Positions 47,521 through 55,585 of a stretch of DNA of 64,000 nucleotides are shown here, piece by piece. The stretch lies in NCBI RefSeq assembly GCF_004006015.1, contig NZ_CP034766.1:3319001-3383000 (forward strand), given 5' to 3'. The DNA is from Rhodococcus sp. X156. Lineage in GTDB: Bacteria > Actinomycetota > Actinomycetes > Mycobacteriales > Mycobacteriaceae. The position numbers were made by a program, and so were the translations under genes. Position 1 is the stretch's first letter. Each line of letters starts with the position of its first letter. A model generated the notes under the pieces. The model worked only from the letters and a program-made list of their open reading frames with translations. It did no database searches and was not told where the DNA came from.

Positions 47521-48683
47521 CGGCACCGGCAGGCAGGCGGGTGCGACGGCCGGGGCTGGCTGTCTGCGCCCTGGCCGTGGTCCTCACCGTGCTGGGTTGC
47601 TCCGCACCGGAAGGCCCCGGGCCGCTGTCCGCCCCGGTCTCCGCCACCACCCCGGACGGGCGCACGCTCGTGGACCCGGCGCCGACGGCGAGGGAGAGGC
47701 CTCCGGTCGGCATGTCCTCCGGGGCGCCGTTCTCCTACCTGTCCAACACCGAGCTCAACCGCGAGCTGGACATCGCCCGTGACCTCGGCGCCACCTGGAT
47801 GCGCATCGACGTGGACTGGGCCGAGATCGAGCCGACCCAGGGCCGCTTCGACTGGACCAACATCGACCGGGTGGTCCGCGCCGTGCGCGGGCACGGCCTG
47901 CAGGTGCTCGGCATCCTCACCTACACCCCCTACTGGGCCCAGGACCCCGCCAGCAGCCACGACAGCACCCACGTCCGGCCGGCAAACCCCGAGCTGTTCG
48001 GCGCCTTCGCCGGGGAGGCGGCTCGCCACTTCGGCGGCGACGTCGCCGCGTGGGAGATCTGGAACGAGCCGAACCTGGAGGAGTTCTTCCTGCCGCGCCC
48101 GGACGTGCAGGCCTACACCCAGCTGCTGCGGGCGAGCCACCGAGCCATTCACGCGGCCACTCCCGGGGCCACCGTGCTGGGGGGGAGCCTGGCACCGGCG
48201 GAGAACCTGCCGGATGGTTCCGCCGTGGCGCCCACCACCTTCCTGGAGCAGATGTACGCCGCCGGGGCCAAGAACTTCATGGACGCCGTCTCGGTGCACC
48301 CGTACAGCTTTCCCGCCCAGCCGTCGGACCCGGCCACGGCCGACTGGAACACCTTCTACCGGCTGCGGTACATGCGGGCCACCATGCTCCGCTTCGACGA
48401 CGCCGCCAAGCAGGTCTGGCTCACCGAGTACGGCGCCCCCACCGGGACGGTCCGGGCCGGGGAGAACCTGGTCCGCATCGACGAGCGCCAGCAGGCGGCG
48501 ATCATCGCCGAGGGGCTGCGCTACGCCGGGGAGCTGGGCTACGTGGGCCCGGTCTTCCTGTACAGCATCCGGGACGAGGACACCGGCCACCGGGAGAGCG
48601 TGCGCAACTTCGGCCTGGTCCGCACCGACTTCACCCGCAAGGCGGCCTACACCGTGGTGCAGGAGTACACCCGGCCGCGATAG
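47517..48683 (+). CDS. PslG-like GH39-type exported lipoprotein glycosidase
   Basis: 388 aa. Signal peptide with twin-arginine-like RRVRRP and lipobox VLGC (Cys28). The catalytic barrel has acid/base Glu184 in WEIWNEPN and nucleophile Glu304 in VWLTEYGAPTG, the pattern of GH39/GH5-like PslG hydrolases of exopolysaccharide clusters. GTG 47517 is chosen because the signal peptide begins there; GTG 47463 would add 18 residues of basic leader. Paralogue of the next gene. May trim or terminate the polymer at the cell surface. Confidence 0.8.
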   Translation: MTAPAGRRVRRPGLAVCALAVVLTVLGCSAPEGPGPLSAPVSATTPDGRTLVDPAPTARERPPVGMSSGAPFSYLSNTELNRELDIARDLGATWMRIDVDWAEIEPTQGRFDWTNIDRVVRAVRGHGLQVLGILTYTPYWAQDPASSHDSTHVRPANPELFGAFAGEAARHFGGDVAAWEIWNEPNLEEFFLPRPDVQAYTQLLRASHRAIHAATPGATVLGGSLAPAENLPDGSAVAPTTFLEQMYAAGAKNFMDAVSVHPYSFPAQPSDPATADWNTFYRLRYMRATMLRFDDAAKQVWLTEYGAPTGTVRAGENLVRIDERQQAAIIAEGLRYAGELGYVGPVFLYSIRDEDTGHRESVRNFGLVRTDFTRKAAYTVVQEYTRPR

Positions 48684-48880
48684 CCGTCCAACTCCCCCGG
48701 ACCGCTCAACAAAGCAGCGCAGCGGCCGATAGTCACTAAGAGTTATTCACTCTGACCGGGTGTTGCCAATCACACGGGCCGAGGGCTAACTTTACGGCCA
48801 GTTCACTCCCGTCACTCCCTGACATTTCCACGGGCGCAGGCGTACCCGTCGAGGTCACTCTACGTAGTGGAGAACCAACT

Positions 48881-50119
48881 ATGCGTAGGTTCCGCGTCCT
48901 CGCCGCCGCCGCCCTCACCGCCGCCACCCTGGTGCTGCCCCTGGCGTCGGGAGCCGCGTCCGCCGCCCCCGCCCTGTCGGCCGGTGCAGCGACCGTGCCC
49001 GCCGCCGGCAGCATCGGCATGAACGGCGGGGGCGACCTGATGTGGGAGCCCGCCGACCAGCTGGCCGCCGACCTGGACGCCATGCGCGCCGCCGGCGCGG
49101 GCTGGGTGCGGCTGGACATCGACTGGTCCTCCATCGAGGGCACCAAGGGACGCCAGAGCTGGTCCAACGCCGACCGGGTGGTCGACGCCGCCCGCAGCCG
49201 CGGCCTGCAGGTCCTCGGCATCGCCACCTACGCCCCCCGCTGGGCCCAGGACGCCTCGGTGCCCGCGGGCACCACGCACGGACGTCCGGCCAGCGCCGAG
49301 GCCTTCGGCACCTTCGCCGGCCAGGCCGCCGCCCACTTCGCCGGGCGCATCTCCGCGTGGGAGATCTGGAACGAGCCGAACCTGGCCACGTTCTTCTCCC
49401 CGCGCGTGGACGCCGGCTTCTACACCTCGCTGGTCAAGGCCAGCGCCACTGCCATCCGCGCCAACGCCCCGGGCGCCACCGTGCTCGCCGGGTCGATGGC
49501 CCCCGCGGTGGACAGCCGGGACGGCAGCTCGACCTCGCCGGTGACCTTCCTGCAGCAGATGTACAACGCGGGTGTCCAGCCCTACATGGACGCGGTGTCG
49601 GTGCACCCGTACAGCTTCCCGGCCCTGCCCAGCGACCCGACCACGGCGAACTGGAACACCTTCTACCGGCTGCGCAACGTGCACGACCTGATGGTCAGCA
49701 AGGGTGACGCCGGCAAGAAGATCTGGCTCACCGAGTTCGGCGCTCCCACCGGCCCCGGCAACAACGCGGTGACCGAGCAGCAGCAGGCCTCGATCATCGC
49801 CGACGGCCTGGCCACCGCCCGCGGCCTGTCCTACACCGGCCCGACCTTCCTTTACGAGATCCGCGACTCCCGCACCGGGACCGCAGACCTGGAGGAGAAC
49901 TTCGGGCTGCTGCGCACCGACCGCTCGGCCAAGCCCGCCTACACCGCGGTGTCGCAGGCCGCCCGGGACACCGGCGCCGTGGCCCCGAGCACCCCTGCCC
50001 CCGCCCCGGCGCCGGCGCCTGCGCCTGCGCCTGCGCCCCCGGCCGCCGTCCCGGCGCCCGACTTCTTCTCCTCGGTGTGGAGCTGGCTGCTGGCCCTGCT
50101 GACCACCTGGTTCCGCTGA
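48881..50119 (+). CDS. PslG-like exported glycosidase with Pro-Ala linker and C-terminal hydrophobic tail
   Basis: 412 aa. Signal peptide ends near AASA (about 28). Glu165 in WEIWNEPN and Glu285 in IWLTEFGAPTG are the catalytic pair. After the barrel comes a low-complexity linker of Pro-Ala repeats (about 369-392) and a short aromatic-hydrophobic tail (FFSSVWSWLLALLTTWFR) that may anchor it in the envelope. About half identical by eye to the upstream paralogue, most clearly in the second half. Followed by 16-bp tandem repeats containing its stop codon. Confidence 0.82.
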   Translation: MRRFRVLAAAALTAATLVLPLASGAASAAPALSAGAATVPAAGSIGMNGGGDLMWEPADQLAADLDAMRAAGAGWVRLDIDWSSIEGTKGRQSWSNADRVVDAARSRGLQVLGIATYAPRWAQDASVPAGTTHGRPASAEAFGTFAGQAAAHFAGRISAWEIWNEPNLATFFSPRVDAGFYTSLVKASATAIRANAPGATVLAGSMAPAVDSRDGSSTSPVTFLQQMYNAGVQPYMDAVSVHPYSFPALPSDPTTANWNTFYRLRNVHDLMVSKGDAGKKIWLTEFGAPTGPGNNAVTEQQQASIIADGLATARGLSYTGPTFLYEIRDSRTGTADLEENFGLLRTDRSAKPAYTAVSQAARDTGAVAPSTPAPAPAPAPAPAPAPPAAVPAPDFFSSVWSWLLALLTTWFR

Positions 50120-50152
50120 CCCCTGGTTCCGCTGACACCTGGTTCCGCTGAC
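50105..50152 (+). repeat. Three 16-bp tandem copies of a stop-codon segment
   Basis: Units (A/C)CCTGGTTCCGCTGAC at 50105, 50121 and 50137. The first contains the end of the glycosidase gene (TGA). As 16 is not a multiple of three, the copies put TGA in all three frames. Confidence 0.9.
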
Positions 50153-50207
50153 ACCTGGCGCCACCCACACCGCCCTGCCCGGCCCAACCACCGACCGCCT
50201 GGCCAGG

Positions 50208-50242
50208 CTGGAGCGCACGACCTCGGGGGTCGTGCGCTCCAG
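50208..50242. terminator. Bidirectional terminator where the two arms converge
   Basis: Perfect 15-bp inverted repeat (CTGGAGCGCACGACC and its complement) around TCGGG, between the plus-arm glycosidase and the minus-arm flippase. Fits termination from both directions. Confidence 0.85.
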
Positions 50243-50263
50243 CGACGTCCGAGCAGGCCGAGC

Positions 50264-51724
50264 TCAGGAGCGGCGCGCGGTCCAGCGCTCGCGCACGAAG
50301 GCCGGCGCGCCCCGCACCACCGGCACCCGCAGCAGCCAGGCCGCCGCGAGGACCACCAGCCCGCTGCCCGCCGACACCAGCGGCCACGGGAGCACGTCCA
50401 CCAGCAGCTCGCTCAGGCCGATCACCGCCGCCGTGACCGCGACCAGGCCCAGCCCCGTGCCCAGCGGCACCAGGCCGCGCACCGCCCGGGCGGCCACGGT
50501 CCAGATGAGCACCAGCACCAGCGCCTCGGTGGCCACGGTGGCGATGGCCGCGCCGTCGTAGGACATCCGGGGGATCAGCACCAGGTTGAGCCCGACGTTG
50601 ACCACCAGGCCGACCACCGCCACCAACGGGTACGCACGGCGGCGCTCCGCCGAGACCGCCACCATGAAGCCCAGGTAGGTGAGCATCCCGAAGCAGGAGC
50701 CGAGCACCAGCATCCGGCTGGCGAACGCGGCCTCGCCGAACCGCTCGCCGTAGAGCAGCCGCAGGATGGGCTCCGCGGCGGCCCAGAACACGGCCAGGCT
50801 CACCGCGCCGAGCACCGCCAGCGCCAGCGCCGACTCCTGCACCCGCCGGCGGAACTCCGCCAGGTCACCGGGCCAGGCCCGCACCAGCAGCGTCAGCACC
50901 GGGGTGATCACCGCGTAGGAGACAACGTCGAGCACGTCGGCGAACTTGTAGCCCACCGAGTACAGGCCGACGGAGTCGAAGGTGTCCAGCCGGCTGAGCA
51001 GCAGCAGGTCGATCTTGGACAGCAGCATGCCCAGGCCCGCACCCACCGTCATCGGCAGCGCGTCCACCAGCAGTGCTCGCCAGCGGTGGGCACCGACGTG
51101 CCGGGCGGGCAGCGGGCCGGCCTCGCCGCGGCGCACTGCCCGCAGCTTCCAGGTGATCTTGACCAGCTCGTTGACGATCACCGGCAGCACGAAGATCAGC
51201 AGCGTCGGGGCGAGCACCGCGGCGAGCACGGTGAGCAGCAGCTGCACCGCCTGCCCGACCGACTCGGCGATGGCCACCACCGTCAGCCGCAGCCGGCTCT
51301 GGAACAGCACGGTCAGCGCGTGGCTGGGCGTGGCCACCACCACCACGATGCCCGCCACCGCGGTCGCCCGGACCACCTCCCCCGGGTACCCCAGCGCCAG
51401 CACGAAGCCCAGCCCCACCAGGTAGCCCAGCAGGCCGAGCACCAGGCGGAGCGCGATGTAGGAGCCGGCGACCAGGGACACCTCGCGCTCGTCGTCGGCG
51501 ACCAGCCGGGCCAGCACCACCCGCCCGACCCCGAGGTCGGTGATGATCGACAACAGCCCGAGCAGGCCGAAGACGAAGGAGTACTGGCCCCAGGCCTCCG
51601 GCGACAGCGCCCGGGCCACCAGCACGCTGCCCAGCCACCCCATCGCGGCGATGACCACCCGGCTCAGCACCAGTGCGACGGAGTTGCTCACCGCGGCGCG
51701 GTTGTGGTCGGTGGTCGAGCTCAT
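50264..51724 (-). CDS. Wzx-like polysaccharide flippase (PST/MOP family)
   Basis: 486 aa with about 14 hydrophobic helices. Beginning AAVSNSVALVLSRVVIAAMGWLGS and GVGRVVLARLVADDER match the RfbX/PST group, which flips lipid-linked repeat units outward. ATG 51724 is used; the frame upstream belongs to another gene. The ATG overlaps the upstream glycosyltransferase stop (ATGA). Last gene of the minus arm. Confidence 0.88.
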   Translation of the reverse strand: MSSTTDHNRAAVSNSVALVLSRVVIAAMGWLGSVLVARALSPEAWGQYSFVFGLLGLLSIITDLGVGRVVLARLVADDEREVSLVAGSYIALRLVLGLLGYLVGLGFVLALGYPGEVVRATAVAGIVVVVATPSHALTVLFQSRLRLTVVAIAESVGQAVQLLLTVLAAVLAPTLLIFVLPVIVNELVKITWKLRAVRRGEAGPLPARHVGAHRWRALLVDALPMTVGAGLGMLLSKIDLLLLSRLDTFDSVGLYSVGYKFADVLDVVSYAVITPVLTLLVRAWPGDLAEFRRRVQESALALAVLGAVSLAVFWAAAEPILRLLYGERFGEAAFASRMLVLGSCFGMLTYLGFMVAVSAERRRAYPLVAVVGLVVNVGLNLVLIPRMSYDGAAIATVATEALVLVLIWTVAARAVRGLVPLGTGLGLVAVTAAVIGLSELLVDVLPWPLVSAGSGLVVLAAAWLLRVPVVRGAPAFVRERWTARRS

Positions 51725-52860
51725 GCCGGGTGGCCCCGCCCGGCACGGGGTGCGGCGGCAAGGTCTCGGCAGATCGCGAGCAGCCGGTCCACCGCCACCC
51801 GCATGTCGTAGTGCTGCTCCACGTGCCGGCGGCCCTGGCGGCCCATCTCCCGGCGCCGAGCGGGGTCGTCCAGCAGGCTGGTGATGGCCGCCAGCAGCGC
51901 GGTGTCGTCCTCGGGCGGCACCAGCAGCCCGGTCACCCCGTCGCGGACCATCTCTCCGACCGCGGCCACCGGGTGCGCGATCACCGGCAACCCGGCCGCG
52001 GCCGCCTCGAGCACCGCGTTGGGTGCCTGGTCGATGGTGCTGGGGAAGACCATGACGTCGGCCCCGGCGAGCACCTCCCACAGCCGGTCGTCACCGCCGG
52101 CGAGGTCGGCGACCACCCGCACCCCGGGCGCGGGCTGCACCGGCTGCGTGGTCACCAGCACCAGGTCGCAGCGGTCCCGCAGGTGCTGCTGGTGCAGGCG
52201 CAGCAGCCGGTTGCCGCCCTTGCGCTCCAGGTTGTGCCCGACGAAGACGAGGGTGGGGCGTCGCTCCGGCCGCTCAGCCGGCTCGGGGGGCAGCCAGACC
52301 CCGAAGGGCAGCACCTCCAGCCGCGGCTCCCGCACGCCGTAGACCTGCCGCAGCGAGTCGGCGGCCTCGGCGCTGTTGGCGATGACGTGGTCGGCGGCGT
52401 CCAGGACGCGCCGCTCGGCCGGGACGCTGGCCCGCACCGTGAGCCGCGTGAACCGGGTGGGGGTGCGGTACGGAATGCGGTAGGCGTTGAGCGCGGTGGT
52501 GCTGTCGGTGGTGACCACGCACGGGAGCTGGCGCAGCAGGCGAGCCGAGGTGAGCGCGCAGTTCTGGGTGTAGACGTGCACCACGTCGACGTCCCCGCGG
52601 GCCAGGCGGGCGGCGAGGGCGCGACGCACCCCGCGGGAGCGCACCAGCTGGGCACGCAGCGGCTGCAGGTCCAGGTCCAGGCGGGCCAGGCCCGGCAGCG
52701 GGGCGCGCAGCAGCTTGCCCGCCAGGTGCGGGTCCTGGGCGTCCAGGAACTCCGCGACGACGTCCGTGCGCTCCTGCACGCAACGCCGGATGGCGTTGTG
52801 CACGGTGACGTGGCCACCGATGTTCTCGTTGACGAACAGCACCCGCACCGGATCGCTCAC
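51721..52860 (-). CDS. Glycosyltransferase family 4 protein
   Basis: 379 aa GT-B transferase. Donor-site segment DQAPNAVLEAAAAGLPVIAH and a FVGHNLERKGG acceptor-donor linker. GTG 52860 overlaps the preceding stop by 4 bp. Probably adds a sugar to the lipid-linked repeat; identity unknown. Confidence 0.85.
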   Translation of the reverse strand: MSDPVRVLFVNENIGGHVTVHNAIRRCVQERTDVVAEFLDAQDPHLAGKLLRAPLPGLARLDLDLQPLRAQLVRSRGVRRALAARLARGDVDVVHVYTQNCALTSARLLRQLPCVVTTDSTTALNAYRIPYRTPTRFTRLTVRASVPAERRVLDAADHVIANSAEAADSLRQVYGVREPRLEVLPFGVWLPPEPAERPERRPTLVFVGHNLERKGGNRLLRLHQQHLRDRCDLVLVTTQPVQPAPGVRVVADLAGGDDRLWEVLAGADVMVFPSTIDQAPNAVLEAAAAGLPVIAHPVAAVGEMVRDGVTGLLVPPEDDTALLAAITSLLDDPARRREMGRQGRRHVEQHYDMRVAVDRLLAICRDLAAAPRAGRGHPA

Positions 52861-53966
52861 CGGGTCACCCGGGTGACCACGTCGCGCATCGACGTGCGGA
52901 AGACGTCCTCGGAGAAGCGCTCCGCGTGCTTGCGCACGACCTGCGGGTCATAGTCGCCGGCGCGGAACCCCGTCATCGCCTCGGCCAGGGCCGCCACCAC
53001 CTGGTCGTCGCCGCCCGCCGCCACCAGCTGACCGCTCACCTGCGGCAGGACCGTGTCCAGCGCGCCCCCGCTGCCGAGGGCGAGCACCGGGCTGCCACAG
53101 GCCATGGCCTCCACCGGGACGATGCCGAAGTCCTCCACGCCAGGCATCACCAGCGCGCGGCTGCGCCGGTGCAGGTCGCGCAGCGCAGCGTCGGAGACCC
53201 GGCCGGCGAAGGTGGTGCGCGGGCCGGCGAGCTCCTGGCAGCGCTGCAGGAACCGGCCGTCGCCGGCCACGACCAGCCGCACCCCGGCCACCTCGGCGGC
53301 CCGCACCGCCAGGTCGGGCCGCTTGTAGGGCACCAGCCGCCCGGCCAGCAGGAAGAAGTCCTCGCGCTCCACGGCCGGGTCCGGGTGGTAGTAGCTGGTG
53401 TTCACCGGCGGGTACACCACCTCGGCCGTGCGGTTCCAGCACTGCTGCACGCGCTCGGCCACCGCGGTGGAGTTGGCCACCACGTGGGCCAGGCGGGGGG
53501 CGGCGGCGAGCTCCTGGCGGCGGGTGCGCGCGGCCAGCGCGGTCAGCGCCAGCTCACCCAGGCGACCACCGGCCTCGCCGGCGCGCAGCTCGGCGTGCCA
53601 GGCCCAGCGGGCGGGGCTGTGCACGTAGGCGATCACCGGGGCGTCGGTGGCGTGCACCACCTGGGTGGCGAAGGCGTGGTGGCTGGTGATCACCACGTCG
53701 GCCTCGCGCAGCGGCATCCGGCGGAAGGAGCCGGGCAGCAGCGGCAGCAGCGGCGCGTAGGAGCCCTGCCCGCTGCGGCGGTACAGCCGGTCCAGCCAGG
53801 TGGTCACCGGTGCGTGGGTCAGCCCGGCGGGGATGCCCTCGGGTCGGGCGATGGGCACGTGCACGCGCGCCTCCGGCCACTGCCGGTTCAGCTGCTCGAC
53901 CACGTTCTCCGAACCGGCGACCTCGGTGAGGCGCTCGTGCACCAGGGCCAGCCGTGGGGTGCTCAC
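52857..53966 (-). CDS. Glycosyltransferase family 4 protein
   Basis: 369 aa. Donor motif GVEDFGIVPVEAMACGSPVLA, preceded by LAGRLVPYKRPDLAVRAAE; similar to mannosyl/rhamnosyl GT4 enzymes with a start PRLALVHERLTEVAGSENV. GTG 53966 overlaps the Wzz-like stop by 4 bp. Specificity unproven. Confidence 0.87.
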   Translation of the reverse strand: MSTPRLALVHERLTEVAGSENVVEQLNRQWPEARVHVPIARPEGIPAGLTHAPVTTWLDRLYRRSGQGSYAPLLPLLPGSFRRMPLREADVVITSHHAFATQVVHATDAPVIAYVHSPARWAWHAELRAGEAGGRLGELALTALAARTRRQELAAAPRLAHVVANSTAVAERVQQCWNRTAEVVYPPVNTSYYHPDPAVEREDFFLLAGRLVPYKRPDLAVRAAEVAGVRLVVAGDGRFLQRCQELAGPRTTFAGRVSDAALRDLHRRSRALVMPGVEDFGIVPVEAMACGSPVLALGSGGALDTVLPQVSGQLVAAGGDDQVVAALAEAMTGFRAGDYDPQVVRKHAERFSEDVFRTSMRDVVTRVTR

Positions 53967-55462
53967 CAACGCAGCGAACCCCGGTCCGGGGACAGCCCAG
54001 GACGGGCGGCAGCGCGTCGTGCCCGCGCGGCGGGGTCGGTGTCCGCGCGCACGCGCTCCTGCGGCTGGGTGGGCGCCTCGGAGTGGTCTCGGGGGTCCAC
54101 CCGGGCCGGCTCCAGTTCCGGTTCCTGCCAGTCCGGTTCCTGACCCTCCGGGTCCTGCCAGTCCGGGTCCTGCCGGTCCGGGGCCTGCCGGGCCGCCGCC
54201 AGCTGGGTGGCCAGCAGCACCTCGGCGACGGCCCGACCGGGGCGCACCACGCTGAGGACGGTGCGCACCTGCGACTGGGCCAGCACCTGCAGGGTGCGCT
54301 GCACCACTGCGCGGGTGCGGGCGCCTCGCTCCACCACCACCACGGCCAGCGTCACCTGCTCCAGCGGAGTGCTGCGCCACCACGGCTCGTCGGCGGAGAG
54401 CTGGACCAGCGCACCACGCCCGTCGCTGGGTTGCTCAGCGGCGGCGCCAGCGGCATCGGCGTCAGCCTCTGCGGCGTCGGCGGCCTGGTTGCCCTCCGTG
54501 CCCGGGACCAGCGGCGGGCAGTACAGCACCAGGACGTCGTCGCCGGCGCGCAGCTCGCGGCGCACCATCATCTCGATCCGCACCGCCGCGCCGCTGTGCT
54601 TTCCCGCGGTGCAGTCGATCAGCTCCGCCCCGGTGGACTGCGCAGCATGGGTGGCCCACGGGCGGGACACCGTCCGGCCGAACCGGCCGCGCAGCAGCAC
54701 CAGGGCCTCGGCGGCCAGGATGAGCACCGCGATCAGGGCGAGGGCGGCGTCGCGGGCCGGGGTCGGCGCCACCGGGCCGTCGGAGGTGGTCGGGGCGGAC
54801 AGCGCGACCAGCCGACCGGTCGCCACCGCCCCGAGCTGGCCGATCTGGGCCAGCTGGGCCTGGTACTGCGCCTCCACGGCAGGGCGGGCCGGGTCGTTGG
54901 GCCCCAGCGCCTGCAGACGGTCGAACAGCGGGGAGGTGCGCTCCTGCAGCTGGCGCACCTGGACCGCGGCGGCCCCGGCGGCGGTGTTGCGCGCCTCGGC
55001 GTCGAAGACCTGCACCACCTGCTTGGCGACGGCAGCGGCCTGCCCGGCGGTGTCGCCCCGCACGGTGACGGTGAGCAGGCCGGGGGTGTCCCCCTCGGTC
55101 ACCGTCACCCGGGAGGTGAGCTCGCTGGCGGGCCAGGTGGCGCCCGTGGCCTGGGCGGCCTGCTGCAGCACGGCGGGATCGGTGGCCAGGGCCAGGTAGG
55201 AGGCCGTGGTCAGCGCAGTGGTGTCGGTGCTGCTCGTGCTGGCGGTGGGGGCGTCCACCCGCGCGGTGACGGTGGCCTCCCAGCGCTCGGCCGCCATGCC
55301 GCGGCCGAGGAACACCAGCAGGGCGCAGACCACGGCGACCACCAGCGCCGGCAGCAGCACGCTGCGCAGGTCACGGAAGTGCTGCGCCAGGTCCAGGGTG
55401 GGTGGCACCCCGGGGGCAGCAGCTGACGACCCGCGCTCGTCCGTCGTGGCTGTCACCCTCAC
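53963..55462 (-). CDS. Wzz-like polysaccharide co-polymerase without a kinase P-loop
   Basis: 499 aa. N-terminal DLAQHFRDLRSVLLPALVVAVV helix and a second helix (ALALIAVLILAAEALVLL) flank a coiled-coil-rich extracytoplasmic domain, the Wzz pattern. The cytoplasmic C-terminal part resembles a bacterial tyrosine kinase domain in layout but no Walker A (GxxxxGKS/T) is found; VLVLYCPPLVPGTEG stands at that place. The tail holds Q(D/E)P-W repeats from 15-bp units. GTG 55462 follows GAGGAG. Likely a chain-length regulator lacking kinase activity. Confidence 0.72.
   Translation of the reverse strand: MRVTATTDERGSSAAAPGVPPTLDLAQHFRDLRSVLLPALVVAVVCALLVFLGRGMAAERWEATVTARVDAPTASTSSTDTTALTTASYLALATDPAVLQQAAQATGATWPASELTSRVTVTEGDTPGLLTVTVRGDTAGQAAAVAKQVVQVFDAEARNTAAGAAAVQVRQLQERTSPLFDRLQALGPNDPARPAVEAQYQAQLAQIGQLGAVATGRLVALSAPTTSDGPVAPTPARDAALALIAVLILAAEALVLLRGRFGRTVSRPWATHAAQSTGAELIDCTAGKHSGAAVRIEMMVRRELRAGDDVLVLYCPPLVPGTEGNQAADAAEADADAAGAAAEQPSDGRGALVQLSADEPWWRSTPLEQVTLAVVVVERGARTRAVVQRTLQVLAQSQVRTVLSVVRPGRAVAEVLLATQLAAARQAPDRQDPDWQDPEGQEPDWQEPELEPARVDPRDHSEAPTQPQERVRADTDPAARARRAAARPGLSPDRGSLRW
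54117..54191. repeat. Five 15-bp tandem units in the Wzz-like gene
   Basis: Units of TCCGG(T/G)TCCTGCCAG form, coding QDPDW/QEPDW-like blocks in the acidic C-terminal tail. Suggests slippage-driven length variation. Confidence 0.85.
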
Positions 55463-55585
55463 GCCCTCTCCTCGCGACCCCCCGTGGGCACGGTGGCAGC
55501 CTACTGCGAACTGCAGGTGAGCGGCACTGTCGCGCAACCACTCACCTGCGCCAGCCTGCCTGACCCGCGTGGCAGGGGCGCACCG

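Noticed and set aside
53963-55462. Full tyrosine kinase (Wzc-like) assignment of the Wzz-like protein
   Set aside because: No Walker A, Walker B or tyrosine-rich tail.
55513-55549. Hairpin GCAGGTGAG/CTCACCTGC between hydrolase and Wzz genes as terminator
   Set aside because: Only 9 bp of stem and a 19-base loop, so I do not take it as evidence that the minus arm is split in two transcripts.
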